Source of the DNA: Molanna angustata
Taxonomy: Eukaryota > Arthropoda > Insecta > Trichoptera > Molannidae
DNA length: 64,000 nt
Reading direction: 5' to 3'
Assembly (NCBI GenBank): GCA_963576475.1
Contig: OY754982.1
Coordinates: forward strand, 12,240,546-12,304,545
The stretch's first letter is position 1; each line of letters starts with the position of its first letter. Positions 9,105-21,690 of this stretch are shown piece by piece. A program made the translations under genes and the position numbers. The notes under the pieces were generated by a model, which worked only from the letters and a program-made list of their open reading frames with translations, was not told where the DNA came from and made no database searches.

Positions 9105-10483
9105 AAGACTAATACAAGGCTTGCAAAACATAAATGCATATGAGAATTTTGAAAGCTTGTTATTTTTTAACTTAATAGTAATCAATGAAATACCTCTGTA
9201 GAAAACATCAGGTGATGGGTAGAAATGATGTTAGTTAGTGGACTGTATTATAAACGATCTCACCGATATTTCTTTATTCCTGGTTCACTGATTATTTCCT
9301 TTCTGTGCACACATCCACACGCGGTGGTCTTCAAACTTGTTCTGAACTTTGTTAAATTGTCATCCAAAATTATTGCGACAAACTTTCCAAGTGACAATTA
9401 TTCTCTAACGCATCGGTGAGGGGACAATGGCAAGGAAAGGATTCACGGGAATATGCTTCTACAACCTCCTATCGAAATTTACTACAAATTGACGTTTTAT
9501 TTCATGATTCATTAAAATTAATGACCTACAACCGAAACAATAGATATTATTTTGTAGTAGTATGAAGTTAGACCCGAATGCACAGTTCTAGGTACCTCAC
9601 TGGAGTATTTAGTATTCTTAAGTTAGCAATTGCGTTCCAGAGACTTCGCTAACTAAATACCAAATACTATGTACGTCAAACTTAAGGTCGATAGCGTAGC
9701 ATTTCACATTAAAGAGATAGATGGCATTCTAAGGGTTTATACTGACGTTTAAGTTTTTTTTTTTGAATGACAATACAAACACATGTAACCAAGTTAACAC
9801 TGACTGCTCTATGTCACGATTCTTCTGAAATTCCAGCGAATTTTTGGCATTTCATACATGGAGATCGCTGAAAATTCTGTGTGGGATTCGATTTGACAAA
9901 ATGTTGCCAAGCCACGTGATCTCCTAAATTAAGTGAGCGACTGTGTAATGAAAATGTGGTTAGTATTTAGAATTCAGTATTTAGGACAGACTCTTTATTC
10001 GGGCCTAAGTATGGAAGACCACGACCGCAGCAGTGATTGTAAGACCAAGATGGGGGATAAAGTACCAAGAGAATTCTAATCTTGGTCACGCATTTGCTCA
10101 TCACTATGTACTTATGTAACATTTATTGCTCCACAGGATATCAAAGTGCCTCCGTACTATTTGAGAATGGGACCCTTACTTTGATGTGGCTCCATTGTCG
10201 AAAGGTCAATAGATTACAAGTTAAATTAAATTCGTGATAACGGACGCTTTCGCCTTCAATTTTATTTCCAACTATTACATCACTAAAGAGATTTGGAACT
10301 TACATTTCTTAATTTAGTTTGGTAAAACCATACACAAACTAGCTTTTGAGACTTCATGTAAATATTTATAGATTTATATACCTACATATTTAGGCACCAT
10401 GTATAGCTATCGGTAAATAATTTTCGGCGGAGTGCTGGGAAGTGGTAATCATGTCGATACTACTAATGTACTTATTCATACTA
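9105..10483. other. No gene seen; possible weak foldback at 9,565-10,012
   Basis: AGTTAGACCCGAAT near 9,567 is partly inverted at about 9,995-10,010 (ATTCGGGCCTAAGT), with related AGTATTTAG words inside each end, so a decayed 450-bp foldback element is possible. Otherwise unassigned. The 64-codon frame at 9,225-9,419 has no motif I recognise. Confidence 0.35.
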
Positions 10484-11651
<1,168 letters not shown>

Positions 11652-11945
11652 ATAGATGGCGTTACAAAAATATTCCTTTCTCAATTCATAGATGGCGATG
11701 GTGTATCAGCTTATTCTCAAACGAAAAGATTTTCACTTTATGTAAACTTGTATAGAACTTTCAAAAAGCTGGATTGATAGGCAACTCGATAAGAAGGCAT
11801 AATTGCTGAACGTTACGCAAGTGTATAAAGTGATCACGTAAACCAGCCCATGACAGGTCGTTATCCCTTTAGGTTCCTTGAGTTCCTGGTTCTCCTGTAA
11901 TATTACAACTTCGTCTCTATTGAGATGTTAAAAAATTTAAAATAA
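11652..11945 (+). repeat. Family D interspersed repeat, copy 2
   Basis: Follows the family E right end directly. Landmarks as in copy 1: CAATAGATGGCGTTACAAAA, AAGAAGGCATAATTGCTGAA, AAGTGATCACGTAAACCAGC, CTCTATTGAGATGTTAAAAA. A family A element begins a few bases after its end, so three families lie end to end. Confidence 0.55.
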
Positions 11946-11951
11946 TGATAA

Positions 11952-12506
11952 ACGAATGGGTTGTGGCCAACAGTAAACTCCTCACTAAAAAGCCATTCAT
12001 TAAAGTATTCAAATTTTGTATGGAAAATATTCAGCATTTTCATGAAATTATTTTTATTTAAATATTTTATTACAAAAACTTGATAATTCTTTAATGCCAT
12101 TTTATGAAAGTGATGTGCCTTTTTACTAATTTTGAAATAAAAAACTTCAAATTTTAAGTTTCCTGAGCGGTCATTTTGAAATATTTGACAGTTAAAAAAA
12201 TGAGAAGCATTATTCAGATATCGTTAAAAATCAAATGGGGTCTAAGTGAGTATCAGATATACAAATATGCAAAATTTAAAAATAATCGAATGAGTACTTT
12301 AGTCAAAGACCTTATAATAGTATATAAGGTCTTTGACTTTAGTCTATAATTGATAAAGTAAAATAAACACGCCGTACATAGCACACACACACACACACAT
12401 ACATTGTGATGAAACTTCAGAATATAATCTCAGCATGATACTAGTTGATATTCTGCAATAAAAAAATACCCTTAAAAATTGTGAAATCATAACTCCCCAC
12501 TATAGA
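11952..12506 (-). mobile_element. Family A element, copy 3
   Basis: Reverse orientation: begins CGAATGGGTTGTGGCCAACA and ends with CATAACTCCCCACTATAGAA, the family hairpin. The middle matches copies at 0.3 and 37.3 kb. A CA run at 12,382-12,400 sits where the 37 kb copy has GT. A 40-bp hairpin insertion lies at 12,296-12,344. Confidence 0.6.
12296..12344. repeat. Perfect 15-bp hairpin between 9-bp direct repeats
   Basis: GTCAAAGACCTTATA, loop ATAGTA, TATAAGGTCTTTGAC (12,302-12,337), bracketed by ACTTTAGTC at 12,296-12,304 and 12,336-12,344. The related family A copy at 35.04 kb lacks it. It is either a tiny insertion or a template-switch mutation. Confidence 0.6.
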
Positions 12507-12584
12507 ATAGAAATAGAATACAAATAGGCACATGAGTATATCAAAGAAATATTGATTCTGTTAGTTTATCAAACGCAATAGTCA

Positions 12585-13085
12585 TTCATAACGCAATCGT
12601 AGTGCCAACCCTGACGTATGCAAGTGAGACCTGGACATGGCAGAAGTCGCACGAAAGCAGAATAAATGCAGTTGAAATGAGATCGCTTAGAAGAATTTGT
12701 AACAGAACGATGTATGATAGAGTTCGGAATGAAGATACAAGGAAAGAATGTAAGATAAAGAAAGATGTAATTAACAGAATGAAAGTTAACACATTGAGAT
12801 GGTTTGGCCACTTGGGGAGAATGAACGAAGAACGCCTGACGAAGAAAATATACAAAGCTGACAGGAACGGAATAAGAGGTCGCGGGCGCCCAAGAAAAGG
12901 ATGGCACGACCATGTAAACGATATTTTGAAAGATGGAAATGTAAGAAGCGTGAACAACAGACGAACATGTATAAGACGATGTATGAATGTTGATGAGGCG
13001 ATGAATGCGTGTCAAGATAGAAAAATGTGGCGTTCGGTTCTCTCTGCCTACCCCGTGAGGGACATGGCGTGATGGTATGTATGTA
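12585..13085 (+). pseudogene. RTE-like LINE C-terminus, open frame (copy R2)
   Basis: The frame at 12,602-13,072 (156 codons) opens with PTLTYASETWTWQKS, the block after the reverse transcriptase palm. It continues MRSLRRICNRTMYDRVRNED, LRWFGHLGRMNEERLTKKIY, RGRPRKGWHDHVNDILKD, and ends WRSVLSAYPVRDMA. It is followed at once by GGCGTGATGGTATGTATGTA, the element's 3' tail. It is the best-preserved of five copies in the window, has no in-frame stop and so is probably the youngest. The catalytic reverse transcriptase domain is missing, so it cannot act by itself. The first Met is not a true start: the fragment is 5'-truncated. Confidence 0.8.
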
Positions 13086-14040
13086 TGTAGTTTATCAAAA
13101 AACTCGGAAAATAATTTTAATCTTTTTTCATACATTGTCTATTTAATAATTCTACTTACATTTTTGGCCATCTTCCTGCATTCCATAGTTTTAACAATAC
13201 GTTTTCTAGGTAAACTTCACACTACGAGTTTTTTTTTTCAAAAGGTAGGTATATATTTTAACTATACTTTAAGATGAATTGAACTAAAATCTTAAGCTGG
13301 TGAAGCGTCAAAGAGAGAGTGAGAGAGTCCTTCTTTAAACCACTTTTGAGGTTCGCCACCATTATTTGTTTAGATTGACTGGTGCTGAATTGAGATTTAT
13401 GGGAAAAGTTATGGGGTACCTACCAAGAGTAGCTCGCAGAAAACTTTCCACAAGAAGTGGTAGTGGTGGATATTTAAAGTAAGAAAAGGCAATACTATGT
13501 ATAATAATTAGGTTCCCAGATGTCTGCTAGACTTAAACCGTCACGTTTTTATAGGCGAACTTTTGAGGAGCCCTTGAACATTCCCCGAATTACTGTCGAG
13601 TTGTAAAAATTACCTACCTTTTTTATAAAGGAAACTCACAACACAGATGTTTGACCTCTTTTTTTTGTAAAATTATTTGTATTTTCTTACGTTTACTTTT
13701 AGTTGTTATTTTATACTTATTTTAAATCTTAATATATAAAAATATCGTGTAACGATGTTCGTAATCGCCAATCTCCGAAACCGCCCTAACGATTTCAATG
13801 AAATATTCGAAATTTGTATGGTTGGTTCCAGATTTAAAGATAAAATTATTTGGGACCCGTCAGAGATGGAATTTTTTCTATTTTTAAACGATTTTTTTTA
13901 TAAATCTTTTTTAATTTTTTCATCGCTACACTCCCCCATGATTTTTTTATAGGAAAAAAGGATCGCAGGATTTTTTAGTTATTTACTCTGGCGGTGTGAA
14001 CAAATCTATTGTTATTGTCTAACGCATCTAGAAAACGAAA
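13086..14040. other. No gene seen; dispersed repeat motif at 13,735-13,985
   Basis: Mostly unassigned. From about 13,735 the text ATATAAAAATATCGTGTAAC leads into CTAACGATTTCAATGAAATA, a motif of the kind 'accgatttcaatgaaattt' that starts many insect dispersed repeats. A similar motif stands at 28,265. No element end was found. Confidence 0.35.
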
Positions 14041-14057
14041 AATTATTAGTCATATAC

Positions 14058-14412
14058 ATAAAATGAGGTCTATATAAAATGCGATATACAACATAATATA
14101 GAAGACGGTCTATGGCGAATATAATACCTACATAAAATGAGGTCTAAATAAAATGCAATCTACATAGAAGGCGGTCTATGGCAGAACAATACATAAAATG
14201 AGGACTATATAAAATGCGATCTACATAGAAGGCGGTTTATGACAGAACAATACATAACATGAGGTCTTTATAAAATGCGTTCTACATATGTAGAAGACGG
14301 TCTATGGGGAATATAATATGTACATAATATGAGGTCTATATAAAATGCAATCTACATAGATGGCGGTTTATAGTAGAACAATACATAAAATGAGGTCTAT
14401 ATAAAATACGAT
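14058..14412 (+). repeat. Degenerate tandem repeat, about 61-73 bp unit, 6 copies
   Basis: CATAAAATGAGGTCTATATA or a near match starts at 14,058, 14,131, 14,192, 14,253, 14,323 and 14,383. Each unit continues with TAAAATGCGATCTACATAGA and GGCGGTCTATGG. Length variants of 60-61 and 70-73 bp alternate. No coding potential. Confidence 0.85.
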
Positions 14413-14639
14413 CTGTTGCAGAACAACGTCTGCCCAGGCCCACTAGTTTAATTAGAATATTAAAAATATTTTAACACAATATGACGAACTTATGTTGGTA
14501 TTACCGGTTTGAAATACCTCAAGTTCACAACATCAAACACAAAAGAAAAAACAAACAATTTTTAACAAAAAAAAAATCTACATAAATGCGAACATTTAAA
14601 ACAGTTGGCTCTATATCTCGTTATATATACCTACCTACA

Positions 14640-15035
14640 TTTGTTTCAGTGTCATCGTGTATTGTATACCTAGCATATAAGAAAATTTAGCTACTGTATT
14701 TGTCAATAATATGTTCCACGTAACACGTGCTGAATGCTTGTGATGACTGGGAGTCCACTGCAGCTGACAGGAAGGCTAAAGCTCTACCGGAGTTGTATGG
14801 CAATCGGAAGTTAGTAAGTAAGTACGTAACTATTATTATACTTGAAGACACAACCATTGAAATTAGGTTTATTTTTTCTAGATAGTTATATAATTCCCTT
14901 AAAGAATTTGTTATCTGTGATACAGATGATCTCAATGTAAGACGTGTTTTTAATGTCACGTTATACTGACTCAGATCTAACATAATTTTGACTCAGATCT
15001 AACGTAATTTCGACTCAGATCTAATGTAATGCGAA
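14640..15035 (-). other. Possible coding remnant and a 22-bp triplet repeat
   Basis: The minus frame at 14,687-14,983 (98 codons) includes TLRSSVSQITNSLRELYNYL. A related string is read on minus at about 3,540-3,470 (family K, with a stop), so the segment is repeated and may once have been coding. Its product is unknown. At 14,969-15,030 the word TGACTCAGATCTAACGTAAT occurs three times at 21-22 bp spacing, with small changes. Confidence 0.3.
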
Positions 15036-15177
15036 GCAATGTTATGTAAGGAGTTGTAATTTTATGTGACTATTACCTATTAATTATCAAATTATCTTTT
15101 GAATCTGCTTTTAGCAGTACCTACCTACAATACATTTTACTTTATGTATTTTTGCAGTTAATTTGGCAGCTATTCAG

Positions 15178-16288
15178 TTAAGAGGGTGACTGCTGCCAAC
15201 GTACCTATTTTTTAAATTTGAAATTGCATCATTACTACAAAACGAATCATTTTGAAAAAAATAACATAGTTAGTTTGGTTATTAATAAAGAAAAATATAC
15301 CTTAACTTTTTAATTATGTTCTGTATATATTCTTGTAGGTTAATAATAAACATACCCCGATTTTTAACATTTATCGTAAATTTATAAAAAATATAAGGTA
15401 TAGAACAATATATTTTTAAATAAATTAAAGAAGATTATATGACGTTGCATTAATGAATCAGGTTGAGTAAATAAACCAAAAAAACTTTCATTTCGCAATG
15501 GCGCTGAATAGAGAAGAAATGTTTTTTTAGGTTTATTTACTAAACCTGAAGCATCAATGCAACGTCACATCATATTTTAGGTTTATTTACTAAACTTGAA
15601 GCATCAATGCAACGTCACATCATATTTTAGGTTTATTTACTAAACTTGAAGCATCAATGCAACGTCACATCATATTTTAGGTTTATTTACTAAACTTGAA
15701 GCATCAATGCAACGTCACATCATATTTTAGGTTTATTTACTAAACTTGAAGCATCAATGCAACGTCACATCATATTTTAGGTTTATTTACTAAACTTGAA
15801 GCATCAATGCAACGTCACATCATATTTTAGGTTTATTTACTAAACTTGAAGCATCAATGCAACGTCACATCATATTTTAGGTTTATTTACTAAACTTGAA
15901 GCATCAATGCAACGTCACATCATATTTTAGGTTTATTTACTAAACTTGAAGCATCAATGCAACGTCACATCATATTTTAGGTTTATTTACTAAACTTGAA
16001 GCATCAATGCAACGTCACATCATATTTTTCTAGATACTTTTGTCTTCTTTAATTAAAAAAAATTGAACTACGCCTTATGATTTATTAAAAAATATAATAT
16101 ATACGTTGAAAATCGGGGTATGCCATATTTTTTTAGAAGAATTTATACAGAACATTATCAAAAAGTTAAGGTATATTTTTCTTTATTAATATCCAAACTC
16201 TCTAAATTATTTATTTCAAAACGATTGTATTAGAAATAATGATGATATATCTAATTGAAAAATAGGTACGTTGGCAGCATTTCCTCCT
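15178..16288. mobile_element. Foldback family F, copy 1
   Basis: Left end TTAAGAGGGTGACTGCTGCC, right end (reversed) GGAGGAAATGCTGCCAACGT. The arms are about 230 bp, inverted and imperfect: CCAACGTACCTATTTTT, then AAAGAAAAATATACCTTAAC and the CATACCCCGATTTT word all recur reversed at 16,050-16,285. The centre is itself inverted (TGACGTTGCATTAATG against GCATCAATGCAACGTCA). TTAA lies at the left border and the diverged TGAA at the right. piggyBac and Sola3 elements target TTAA, so a non-autonomous relative is plausible. No transposase. Confidence 0.65.
15528..16027 (+). repeat. 50-bp tandem repeat, 10 near-identical copies
   Basis: Starts of CATATTTTAG are exactly 50 bp apart (15,571 through 15,971). 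The unit contains GGTTTATTTACTAAACTTGA, AGCATCAATGCAACGTCACA. The first copy differs (AACCTGAAG) and the rest are practically identical, so amplification was recent. The related element at 54.7 kb has a single copy of the segment, so the array arose inside the element. Confidence 0.95.
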
Positions 16289-17387
16289 GAAATACTACTT
16301 ACACATTTTCAAGTCAAATGATTCTTAATTTCATGAAACTTTTTGATGGAGTTAGATTATACTATGTCATTTAAAAAAATAGTGTAAAGATTTGAATATC
16401 ATTTTCCCGTATCTCATTTTGTACGGTTAAATTTGCGATATGCAATGCGTTGTGAAACGTTTGAATTTGAATTTCGTAGAATTATTTAATCTTCTTTTAC
16501 AATACGCAAATAATAAAATCATATCCACTTATATGTTTATTTGTACGATTTTCAGAGAAACTTCAATAGCTATGTATAATCATTAAATCATATTAATGGA
16601 GTTGTTTGATTGTTAAAAAAAATATTAATCTCTTTTGTAAAATAAATTGAATATATTTTTTTTTATTCATTTCATTGTTTTTACTTGGATATTATATAAT
16701 TATATTTTCCAGTATTTTCTAATACTCTCTATCGAATTTCAATATAATTTTATATAAAAAAACCCTTAGTGTGATTTCACAAAAATTATATTTATTCAAT
16801 ACAATCAGTACCTTAAAGCAATTCATTAAATTATTTTTTTGTAACCAAACATTGTTGGATGATTTCGAAAATTATTATGCTAATAAATTTCATTGTTAAG
16901 GTAATTGGTTGATACTTAATTGCAATAAAAAATGATTGATACGAAAACATTCGTTTGATAATTTTGTCAAATAGAAAAATATTAGTTTAGCTACCAGGCG
17001 AAATTTAATATGCCACGTGTAACTCATTAATTTTGAGAGAAAAAAAGCAGACACCATAAAATTATTAGAGCTATTATCATTTATAATCATTAAGAACAGT
17101 TTTAATGTGGGCAGGTATAATCCTTCGTGGTTTCTTAGACAAAGTGGTATTAAAATAATGATTTTAATTTCCCTTTTCGTACTCGTTCTACAGCTGATGT
17201 CAGTATGGTTGCTGAAGCTAAGTTGTGTCGGAAAACGCAACGAAGTTTATCTTTACTTATACTTACTGGCTTATAATAACTCATACCTATTAATTTTATG
17301 GTTGTTTTACCTATCACATACTCGTATTACATATTTTATCAAATCATGATCTTTAGACCGTGTGTGCCACCACATCGATATTGGTAA
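16289..17387. other. No gene seen
   Basis: Very AT-rich. Overlapping frames at 16,896-17,240 (minus, 114 codons) and 17,107-17,349 (plus, 80 codons) have no family resemblance and biased composition. Neither is called. Confidence 0.4.
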
Positions 17388-17465
17388 AAAAAACTCCATA
17401 TGAAGTCCTTCAAGGAGGAGTTCTTTGTCCTATGTTATTTGCCATCCATATCGATTTTATCACAA
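17388..17465 (+). pseudogene. Reverse transcriptase palm fragment
   Basis: The plus frame gives TPYEVLQGGVLCPMLFAIHI followed by DFI. This fits the non-LTR reverse transcriptase motif G-V-x-Q-G-x-V-L-x-P-L-L-F-x-I-Y-I-x-D. Only about 25 codons are legible; flanks are degraded. Confidence 0.45.
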
Positions 17466-18599
17466 TTAACTTTTTTAATAATCGCATTTTTGTCTTTTTT
17501 TTATTTGTACATAAATATTAACAATCTTGTTATATTTTTTGCACAGTAATAATCGGTTTTACTTTAGCGAATCAAAAGTTAACCAAATTTTTGATGTATG
17601 TACCTAACTAAGTAAATAATGGTAAATTTGTTTTTCCTTTGTCCGTATTATGAACAGGTGACAACTACTTTTTAATTATTGTTGAAAAAAATACATTGGT
17701 AAAATTTTTGGAATCATGTATGATTCGTAGTAAAATATTCTGATCCTGGCCGAGTTTGTTGAGATACCTACCCCTCATTTTGAACGAACAGAAATAAATT
17801 GATTTCTTAAAATTTGTGGGCGTAGAAAACGGAATAATTTAAGGAGCACTCAACTAAGTGAAATCTTTAATAAAGTAAGTGTGATAAGTACTCTCACGCG
17901 CGTTTTAATGAATCTGTTATTTGATAGAGTGTTCGAGGAAAACGGAAGGTTTTTCGGAATTTTTTCTTACGAAAATTTTGGTGTTGTGTCTTTGGTGCTA
18001 TAAATTGGAAAAGCTAATGTAGGTTTTACTAATTAAGTACGCCTTAATCAATAGAATATTGAGAACGATGGAGTAAAAGCCATTGGGAAGGTGATGATGA
18101 TAGAAATAATAATAATATGTGGGTGTATCACGTATTAATTGTGAATTCAGAGAACAATATTGCTTCATTAGAAGGAAGGCTTTAAAACTATTTTGCCCCT
18201 CAGTTCACAATTATATTTTTATGTTACACAAAAAATAGAATATTAGCTCGAAATAATTTTAAAAAATCGTTGAGTTTCAAATATGATCTTTAATACCTTT
18301 TATCAACAAACAAACACCGTTATCAATTTTGAATATCTTTTGCAGAAATGTTTCGAGTGTTAAATTAACTGGCTTTTCAAAAATATGAAAAATAATAAAA
18401 TCGAAACAATATAATGCTTAGATTAAAATGTGGGATTTTTTCTAAAAAATATGTAACGAAACCAACCTATCTTCTACGTAAATTTTCATTAGTTTTTGAT
18501 ACAGACCAGTAATATCCATTTTTTACAGTCCAGGGAATCAAAAACTATAGGTACACTTTTTTTATTCATATATCCAAGTAAAGAATGAATGATGAACGA
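17466..18599. other. No gene seen
   Basis: Unassigned AT-rich DNA. A short string at about 18,060-18,115 (GAACGATGGAGTAAAAGCCA, then GATGATGATAG) resembles the extreme 3' tail of a LINE (an RxW-like codon run and a GATGAT tail), but it is too short to claim. Confidence 0.35.
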
Positions 18600-18850
18600 C
18601 TGATTAAAATATAGGTACATGGGTGTAAGAGTTGTGGTGAATAGCAGGGGCCGCCCCAGAAATGGATGGCAAAACCATGTGAATGATATTTTGAAATAAG
18701 GAAATAATAATAACTTGAAAAATCGACGAGCATGTATGAGACAATGCGTGGATGTAAAGAAAGCTAGGAATGTGTGCAAAAATAGAGGAGTATTGCGCTC
18801 GATTCTCTCTGATCACCCCGTAAGGGAAACGGCGTGATGGTATTTATGTA
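18600..18850 (+). pseudogene. RTE-like LINE 3' end, decayed (copy R3)
   Basis: In broken frames it reads SRGRPRNGWQNHVNDILK, then the RACMRQCVDV equivalent, and ends CTCTCTGATCACCCCGTAAG with GGCGTGATGGTATTTATG. It aligns with 12,870-13,085. Stop codons and a frameshift near 18,690 show that it is dead. Confidence 0.65.
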
Positions 18851-20589
18851 TCCAAGTTTGGAATTAAACTGAGAATACTCGCTCAATTTAAATGCTTGAC
18901 AACAACTAGAATCTGACAATTATAAAATTATAGTTTTCTATAAATTATTTAGGTTTTTTCTTGAATCATCAAAATCCTTTTAGATTTCCTTTATTATAAT
19001 CGTTCTCTTTGTTTTGGGATCCCATTTATGTGAGTTAAATAATATTATAGTTTGAGAATCTATGGCATTGATAGTAATATAGTTCCTGTGTAATTGTTAT
19101 GTGAAAATGGTGACATATGGAATCGTATATCAATGCGTAATTAATACAATGAACGGTTCAGTCGAGGAAATAAAATTGGAAATTACGTAACAAAATGTAT
19201 GAAATGAGGACAATATGAACGAAAGTGAGATGGAAAAGAAATCAAATTAATGATATCTGAAGTCCAGATTTCTATTTGTAGACTCCCAATTTAAAATGAT
19301 ATAATATTTGATATCTCTTCACTTATTTATTTATCATGGGTGTGGTTTTGACTATTCGATACTGTGCGTTATATTTGAAGTGCGGAACATAAAAGCAAAG
19401 CGGACTTCAATGGAGAAGAATCATAGTGAATAGGAAATAAGTTATGGATTTTTATATTAAACGAAGTTAATTTCAGATGAAGGTCAAAAATATGGAAGAA
19501 ATAAGATACCTAGTTATTTTGTGTGATTATAATGTTTTGAATACCCGAAAATTCCAATTCATCACCGTCCAACCATTTTGTTTGTTAGAATTTTCATATA
19601 ATTGGCGGCAAAGTAAGTATTTTGAAGAGACTCAGCTTACATATAATTCAATGTTTGTACGTAGTACATATAATTCAATGTTTCCCATTAAAAATTTAGT
19701 ATTCCGATTTTCGAACACGAATTGACAAAAAAATCAATTTGAATTAGGCACCGCCTCCTTCTTTTGATTTCATTAATTAGCGTATCTGAATTGGCATAAA
19801 GTTTGGAGTTTTCAATATTTTCGTAATCGAATATTAATTAAAATGTACATAGACTTTTTTCCAATACACTTGAAGAATTCTTTATCATTCTTATTGGACG
19901 TTAAGGTTTGTAGGTATATAATGATGTGCTTTCAAAAGTCCATCATGTTTTTTTTCTTTCCTATTCAATGTGAAATACTTTCCCACCGAGTAAAATTATT
20001 TTCTTCAGAAGCGCGCAGAAATAAAAGGCGAAAATTTTCAAAAAAAGTTGTCCCACCTAATGGACGGGCTAAATTACCGACGTATAATTTTACATCAAAG
20101 TTTAACTGGGTAAAAAGTGACATCCAGCGTTGGTAAATTAACATTAAACCGCGAAATTTTTACATTTTACCCCAATTTGCCCGGTCAAGAAAGTGTTATT
20201 TTAAGCTCGTTTCCATACGCACGACAATTTTATAGTCGTCCGTCGCATCGTTAATTTTGTCGCTTGGAATTTCGAGCATTTTACGGGTATACCCTCCTCT
20301 CAACATCTGCCGTATAAGAATATGTCTTTGTTTGATGGCTCACAGTTTTTAGTTGCAAAATCCCCAAGGTGTTAATTAATATACAAGGTGTTAATACGAT
20401 GGAAATGGGAAAACCTTTGATCACTTGTGAGAGTATATATAATATCATTCGTTATGAATGAGTCCGCTGTCAAGATTGAAAGTCCATCTATGTTTATCGT
20501 CGCAGTTTTAAAATTAGGATAGATCAATAGCGGGAAATAGGTACGAGAAAGATTTTTTTGATGTTTCCAGTTGATTTAGCTTCTGATGG
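18851..20589. other. No gene seen; least repeat-like stretch of the left half
   Basis: The frames at 19,477-19,725 and 19,843-20,136 carry no recognised motif. The second ends in a basic run (EARRNKRRKFSKK) but starts in low-complexity hydrophobic sequence, and I do not call a gene. This could be ordinary intron or intergenic host DNA. Confidence 0.35.
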
Positions 20590-20665
20590 TGCTACTCTGA
20601 CATCTGGAGTACCGCAAGGTAGAGTTATTTGTCCGTTTTTTTCCATATTCATCTATTTAATCTAA
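20590..20665 (+). pseudogene. Reverse transcriptase palm fragment
   Basis: The plus frame reads LTSGVPQGRVICPFFSIFIY, fitting the non-LTR reverse transcriptase motif S-G-V-P-Q-G-S-V-L-x-P-x-x-F-x-I-F-I. About 25 codons, then an AAATA microsatellite (20,666-20,700). Confidence 0.5.
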
Positions 20666-21242
20666 TAAAATAAATAAATAAAATAAATAAATAAAATAAA
20701 TTTAATCTAATACTTAAAATACAGTCTTTTGCAAAAAAGGAGGAATCTTCTTTTGATCAAACGAGTTAAGAATTTTTGCTAATCTCTATCTTAGCCATCT
20801 CATGATTTAACTTAAAATTTTCAATTTAACGAATCTTGGAATTTTAGACGCTACATCGATTATACCGTTTTGTGATTTGAACAAATATTTTTCAACGATT
20901 TTCAATTTTTATTAGTAATATTGAAATACATTTAGTATATTTTTCCTTTCTATTGAAAATTAATACTAGCATAATCACCGTATCCCGTTGAATGAATATT
21001 TAAATATTGAAATGAAGTGGATCTAAACAAACTTGAACTCTTTCATAATGTTGGTATTGAATTGTAACATTGTATCTACCTTATCCATCGGCTTGAGACA
21101 GTGCATACCAATTTTCAATCCTCAATCACTCGATCATATGAACCAAATTCACTTTTTTCCAAGCACGAGGTTGTCACTTCCATCTTGTGAGATTCATCAA
21201 ATATATGTCGGTAAATCAACATTGCTGCACCAGACATGTAAG
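20666..21242. other. AAATA microsatellite, then unassigned DNA
   Basis: (AAATA/AAAT)n at about 20,666-20,700. The frame at 21,033-21,374 partly overlaps antisense of a LINE and is not called. Confidence 0.4.
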
Positions 21243-21690
21243 TTTTACTACTTACTTTCCGTGTCCGGGCTAAATTTTGCCACTACAGTAAGCCGCGACT
21301 TTTATCGCATTGTCATTGGCCATAATCAGATCCCTAGGTGTACAGCCTCCCCTTATCAGTGGATATATCAGTAGGTGGCTGTCGTCCTGGGTTTCGCCAC
21401 AATCGCAATTAACATCGTCATCTGCAGGCAAGTGCCCCCACCTCTTGAGGTTCTTCTTGCATCGAGTGATATCAGCTCTCAGCCTATTGAGGGAAGTCCA
21501 CATAGAGTATGAGAGCTGTTCGACCAATCGTGTACCCTCTTGTAAGTTAGTCCATAACGTCGCTCCAAAATACAGTTTCCATAGTTCTTCTCTCCGTTGC
21601 TGTGAGGTCTCAACAGGAGACGTAGTTTTAATAAAACTATCTCTAGACTTGAGACGCGACGTAACTGGCTGATGGTGATGCAAGGGGTGT
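21243..21690 (-). pseudogene. Jockey-like LINE C-terminus and 3' end
   Basis: The minus frame at 21,683-21,270 (137 codons) has LNRLRADITRCKKNLKRWGH, then CDCGETQDDSHLLIYP and an NDNAIKVAAYCSGKI end. The order N-R-L-R-x-x-x-x-R-C, K-W-G and C-x-C-G-x-x-x-x-x-x-H-L-L-x-x-P is the cysteine-containing C-terminus of Jockey-type retrotransposons (a C-P is usual; here Y-P). The stop is followed by CCCGGACACGGAAAGTAAGT, a 3' terminus shared with 41,311-41,330. The 5' part (endonuclease, reverse transcriptase) is missing. Confidence 0.7.

Noticed and set aside
12569..13135. 188- and 123-codon minus frames
   Set aside because: They are antisense of the RTE-like frame at 12,602-13,072.
15528..16027. 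CRISPR-like regular array
   Set aside because: The whole 50-bp unit is repeated with no variable spacers, it lies inside a eukaryotic foldback element, and no cas genes are present.
16896..17240. 114-codon minus frame
   Set aside because: Ile/Leu/Asn-rich composition of AT-rich DNA, no motif, and a competing frame on the other strand.
19843..20136. 97-codon plus frame with a basic C-terminal part
   Set aside because: No family resemblance, a low-complexity start, and no supporting context.
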